Source: Candidatus Kaiserbacteria bacterium RIFCSPHIGHO2_02_FULL_55_25 (GTDB taxonomy: Bacteria > Patescibacteriota > Minisyncoccia > Phycocordibacterales > UBA2100). From it: a stretch of 39,720 nucleotides of DNA. How positions within the stretch are numbered: the stretch's first letter is position 1; every line of letters begins with the position of its first letter. The stretch covers positions 1-39,720 of the forward strand of contig MFLL01000027.1 in assembly GCA_001781335.1 (NCBI GenBank), in the 5' to 3' direction. Of this stretch, positions 37,436 to 39,720 are shown piece after piece. The notes under the pieces are model-generated. The model ran no database searches. It saw nothing but the letters and a program-made list of their open reading frames with translations, and was not told the origin of the DNA. The translations under genes were made by a program, and so were the position numbers.

Positions 37436-39720
37436 ATGAGTAAAGCATTAGCAACAAAAAATGTTGCGGCAGTTGCTTTGGCTCTCGCTATGGTTTTTGG
37501 TTTCACGTTTGCATTTGCCAAGCCGGTTCATGCTGACGCGCTTTCCGATCTCCAAGCGCAGGTCCAGGCATTGCTCGCACAGATTGCATCGCTCCAGGGT
37601 GGCTCGTCCACTTCCGGTGGCGCGTGCTTCACGTTCACGCAGACCCTTCAGCAGGGCTCGACGGGAGCTGAAGTCATGCAAGTTCAGAAATTCCTTAACA
37701 ATCACGGCTTCACGGTCGCGGCGACAGGTGCAGGTTCTCCGGGTAACGAGTCTTCGTACTTCGGTGGTCTCACCAAAGCAGCGGTCATGAAATTCCAGGC
37801 TGGTAACGGCATCTCGCCGGTCGCCGGTTACTGGGGTCCGATAACTCGCGCAAAAGCCAACGGCATGTGCGCAGGTACGGGTACAGGCACGGGTACAGGC
37901 ACGGGTACAGGCACGACAGCTGGGGGCAACCTCATCATCGCCGCAGGTTCTCAGCCGGCCAACTCGCTCGCTCCGCAAGGCGCGGCGCGCGTTCCGTTCA
38001 CGACATTCACTCTCACCAACACGTCCAACGCGGCGGTGACGGTCAATGGCGTGTCGATACAGCGCACGGGCCTCGCACAGGACGCAGTCTTCTCTGGCGT
38101 TGTCTTGGTTGACTCCAACAACATTCAGGTAGGCACGTCCAAGACCTTCAACTCTCTCCATCAGACTACGGTTGGCGACACGTTCGTCGTTCAGCCCGGT
38201 CAGACGATGACGTTGACGGTTGCGGGCAACATGGCTGCTTCCCTCGCCAGCTACGCTGGTCAGGTCGCAGGCATCACCGTCACTGGCGTCAATGTCGCCA
38301 GCGGCACGGTAGGCGGCTCGCTCCCGATTACGGGCGCGATGCAGACTATCAACGCGACACTTTCGCTCGGTTCCGTTTCGACGACCACATCGGCCTTCGA
38401 TCCGGGCGTGGCAACCACCAAGAACATCGGCGACACGGGAATCAAATTCTCGGGCGTCAAGTTCACGGCCGGTTCCACCGAAGACCTCAAGCTCTACAGC
38501 ATCCGCTGGAGGCAGGTCGGTTCGGTCAGCTCGTCTGACTTGACCAACGTCGTGACCATCGTCAACGGTACTTCGTACCCGACGACGGTTGACTCGACAG
38601 GCAAGTACTACTCGACGGTGTTCCCGGGCGGTCTCTTGATCGGCAAGGGCAACTCAATCGATGTGTACGTGCAGGGTGATATCGTCGGTAGCAACTCCTC
38701 GTCCCGCACCGTGGACTTCGACCTCGACAAGGTCACGGATGTGTACTTCGTAGGTCAGCTCTACGGCTACGGTATCGCTCCGAGCGGCACCTACACGCCG
38801 TGGTACAACGGCTACGTCGTGACCCTCTCCGGTGCGTCGGTAACGACCATCGGCAAGGACACGAGTGCCGCGAACGCCGCGCAGAACATCGCGATCAACG
38901 TCGCGAATCAGCCGCTCGGCGGCTTCGTGATCGACCTCAAGGGTGAGGCCATCTCGGTCCAGTCCCAGGTCTTCACCATCGCCACTTCGTCGGCATCCAC
39001 GGGTCTTCTCACCAACGTATCACTCGTTGACGAGAACGGCGTCGTGGTCGCCGGTCCGGTTGATGCTACGTGGTCTTCGGGTAGCATGATCGTAACCTTC
39101 ACTGATACCGTGACGTACCCGTTGGGTCGCCACACATTCAGCTTGAAGGGCAAGATCCCGTCCGGCGCCGGCAACGGTGCGACGGTCGCTGTCACGACGA
39201 ACCCATCCAGCAACTGGACCAACATCACCGGTCAGACGACGGGTAACTCCGTCACGCTCTCCGGTGCGGGTAGCTTCACGATGAACACGATGACGGTGAA
39301 AGCGGGTGCGCTCGCAGTCACCATCGGCACTACTCCGGTCGCCCAGAACATCATCGCCGGTGTGCAGGGCTTCACCTTCGCGAACGTCCAGTTGGATGCT
39401 TCGCAGTCGGGCGAGGACGTCCGCATCAGCTCGATCGCGCTCACCGAGAACGGAAGCAGTCATGCTTTCGCGGGTGCGCACAACAAGCTCTCGACGTGTC
39501 AGCTCTACGACGGCGCTACCGCACTCAACGGCGGCAGCAACGTAGTTAGCGGCGATTCAGTCGCAACGACTACGACGGCAACGCAGGCAAGCACCTTCAC
39601 GCTCGACAACTCGCTTACAATCGCGAAGGGAACGGTGAAGACGCTTGCGCTCAAGTGCAACGTCGCCACCACGGCCGACTCGAACTCGCGATTCCAGTGG
39701 GGCATCGCTTCTGCCCAGAT
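37436..39720 (+). CDS. Secreted surface protein with peptidoglycan-binding-like domain, 3' partial
   Basis: The frame starts at ATG 37436 and stays open to the window end, at least 761 residues. A signal peptide (MSKALATKNVAAVALALAMV to about residue 34, ending VHADA) is followed by a coiled stretch, SDLQAQVQALLAQIASLQGG. A PG_binding_1-like domain follows: FTQTLQQGSTGAEVMQVQKF and SSYFGGLTKAAVMKFQAGNG, with CGT at the end (residues about 60-142). A Gly-Thr repeat linker (bases 37877-37912, three copies of ACGGGTACAGGC) comes next, then long beta-rich repeats with few Cys and much Thr, Ser, Val, Gly. Such proteins are candidates for the S-layer or main envelope protein in Parcubacteria. The very regular codon use and long structured leader suggest high expression. 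Confidence 0.8.
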   Translation, partial: MSKALATKNVAAVALALAMVFGFTFAFAKPVHADALSDLQAQVQALLAQIASLQGGSSTSGGACFTFTQTLQQGSTGAEVMQVQKFLNNHGFTVAATGAGSPGNESSYFGGLTKAAVMKFQAGNGISPVAGYWGPITRAKANGMCAGTGTGTGTGTGTGTTAGGNLIIAAGSQPANSLAPQGAARVPFTTFTLTNTSNAAVTVNGVSIQRTGLAQDAVFSGVVLVDSNNIQVGTSKTFNSLHQTTVGDTFVVQPGQTMTLTVAGNMAASLASYAGQVAGITVTGVNVASGTVGGSLPITGAMQTINATLSLGSVSTTTSAFDPGVATTKNIGDTGIKFSGVKFTAGSTEDLKLYSIRWRQVGSVSSSDLTNVVTIVNGTSYPTTVDSTGKYYSTVFPGGLLIGKGNSIDVYVQGDIVGSNSSSRTVDFDLDKVTDVYFVGQLYGYGIAPSGTYTPWYNGYVVTLSGASVTTIGKDTSAANAAQNIAINVANQPLGGFVIDLKGEAISVQSQVFTIATSSASTGLLTNVSLVDENGVVVAGPVDATWSSGSMIVTFTDTVTYPLGRHTFSLKGKIPSGAGNGATVAVTTNPSSNWTNITGQTTGNSVTLSGAGSFTMNTMTVKAGALAVTIGTTPVAQNIIAGVQGFTFANVQLDASQSGEDVRISSIALTENGSSHAFAGAHNKLSTCQLYDGATALNGGSNVVSGDSVATTTTATQASTFTLDNSLTIAKGTVKTLALKCNVATTADSNSRFQWGIASAQ
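37877..37912 (+). repeat. Tandem 12-base repeat in the surface-protein linker
   Basis: Three head-to-tail copies of ACGGGTACAGGC encode the Gly-Thr linker between the peptidoglycan-binding-like domain and the repeats. Length may vary between strains by slippage. Confidence 0.85.

Overview
The window reads as a dense chromosomal segment of a Patescibacteria (Candidate Phyla Radiation) bacterium, most likely of the Parcubacteria group. This rests on the streamlined gene style, a short RecO, an unusual EF-P loop, a type 2 IleRS, a surface protein with a peptidoglycan-binding-like domain, and ribosomal clusters that lack rplA and rplI at their usual places. The lineage is inferred from these features, not computed. 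There is no rRNA, no tRNA that I could support, no CRISPR array and no insertion sequence.

Layout. Positions 1-1208: end of a SIMPL-domain protein and a convergent small membrane protein. 1236-2769: secE-nusG-rplK. 2907-9963: tmk, argS, a PIF1-like helicase and ileS. 10023-15253: a membrane protein, recO, a GNAT acetyltransferase and a two-subunit ATP-citrate lyase. 15283-18595: a large membrane-anchored repeat-domain protein and glyS. 18567-21243: a diversity-generating retroelement (DGR). 21270-23814: an AI-2E-type permease and metG. 23881-26848: three overlapping genes (2H phosphoesterase-like, cupin, TatD). 26891-28174: rpsF-ssb-rpsR. 28223-31790: a small membrane protein, a TrmB-like regulator, efp, recA and an anchored beta-domain protein. 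31849-33380: an ATP-grasp enzyme. 33408-36700: ftsK and a divergent winged-helix protein. 36701-39720: a long structured leader and the start of a secreted surface protein that runs off the window.

The most exciting system is the DGR. The target gene (18750-19409) ends in a variable repeat (19278-19401). That repeat matches a template repeat (19729-19852) at every base except 21 positions, and all 21 are adenines in the template. A reverse transcriptase with a YADD motif and an Avd-like four-helix protein complete the cassette. Avd is on the opposite strand, and a run of ten G sits in its 5' end. With eleven G, Avd would gain a natural ATG start, so the tract is either a phase switch or an assembly error.

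Three genome-wide habits also stand out. First, eight genes have a -10 hexamer exactly six bases before the start codon, which suggests leaderless mRNAs, while a few accessory genes have strong Shine-Dalgarno sites. Second, several translation and repair genes have leaders made of repeated short words (CAACTA, AAGTATCAA, AGCTATA), including a near-identical copy in inverted orientation. Third, small palindromic elements are inserted in frame in at least seven proteins (ArgRS, helicase, IleRS, ACL, MetRS, TatD and the recA-linked membrane protein).
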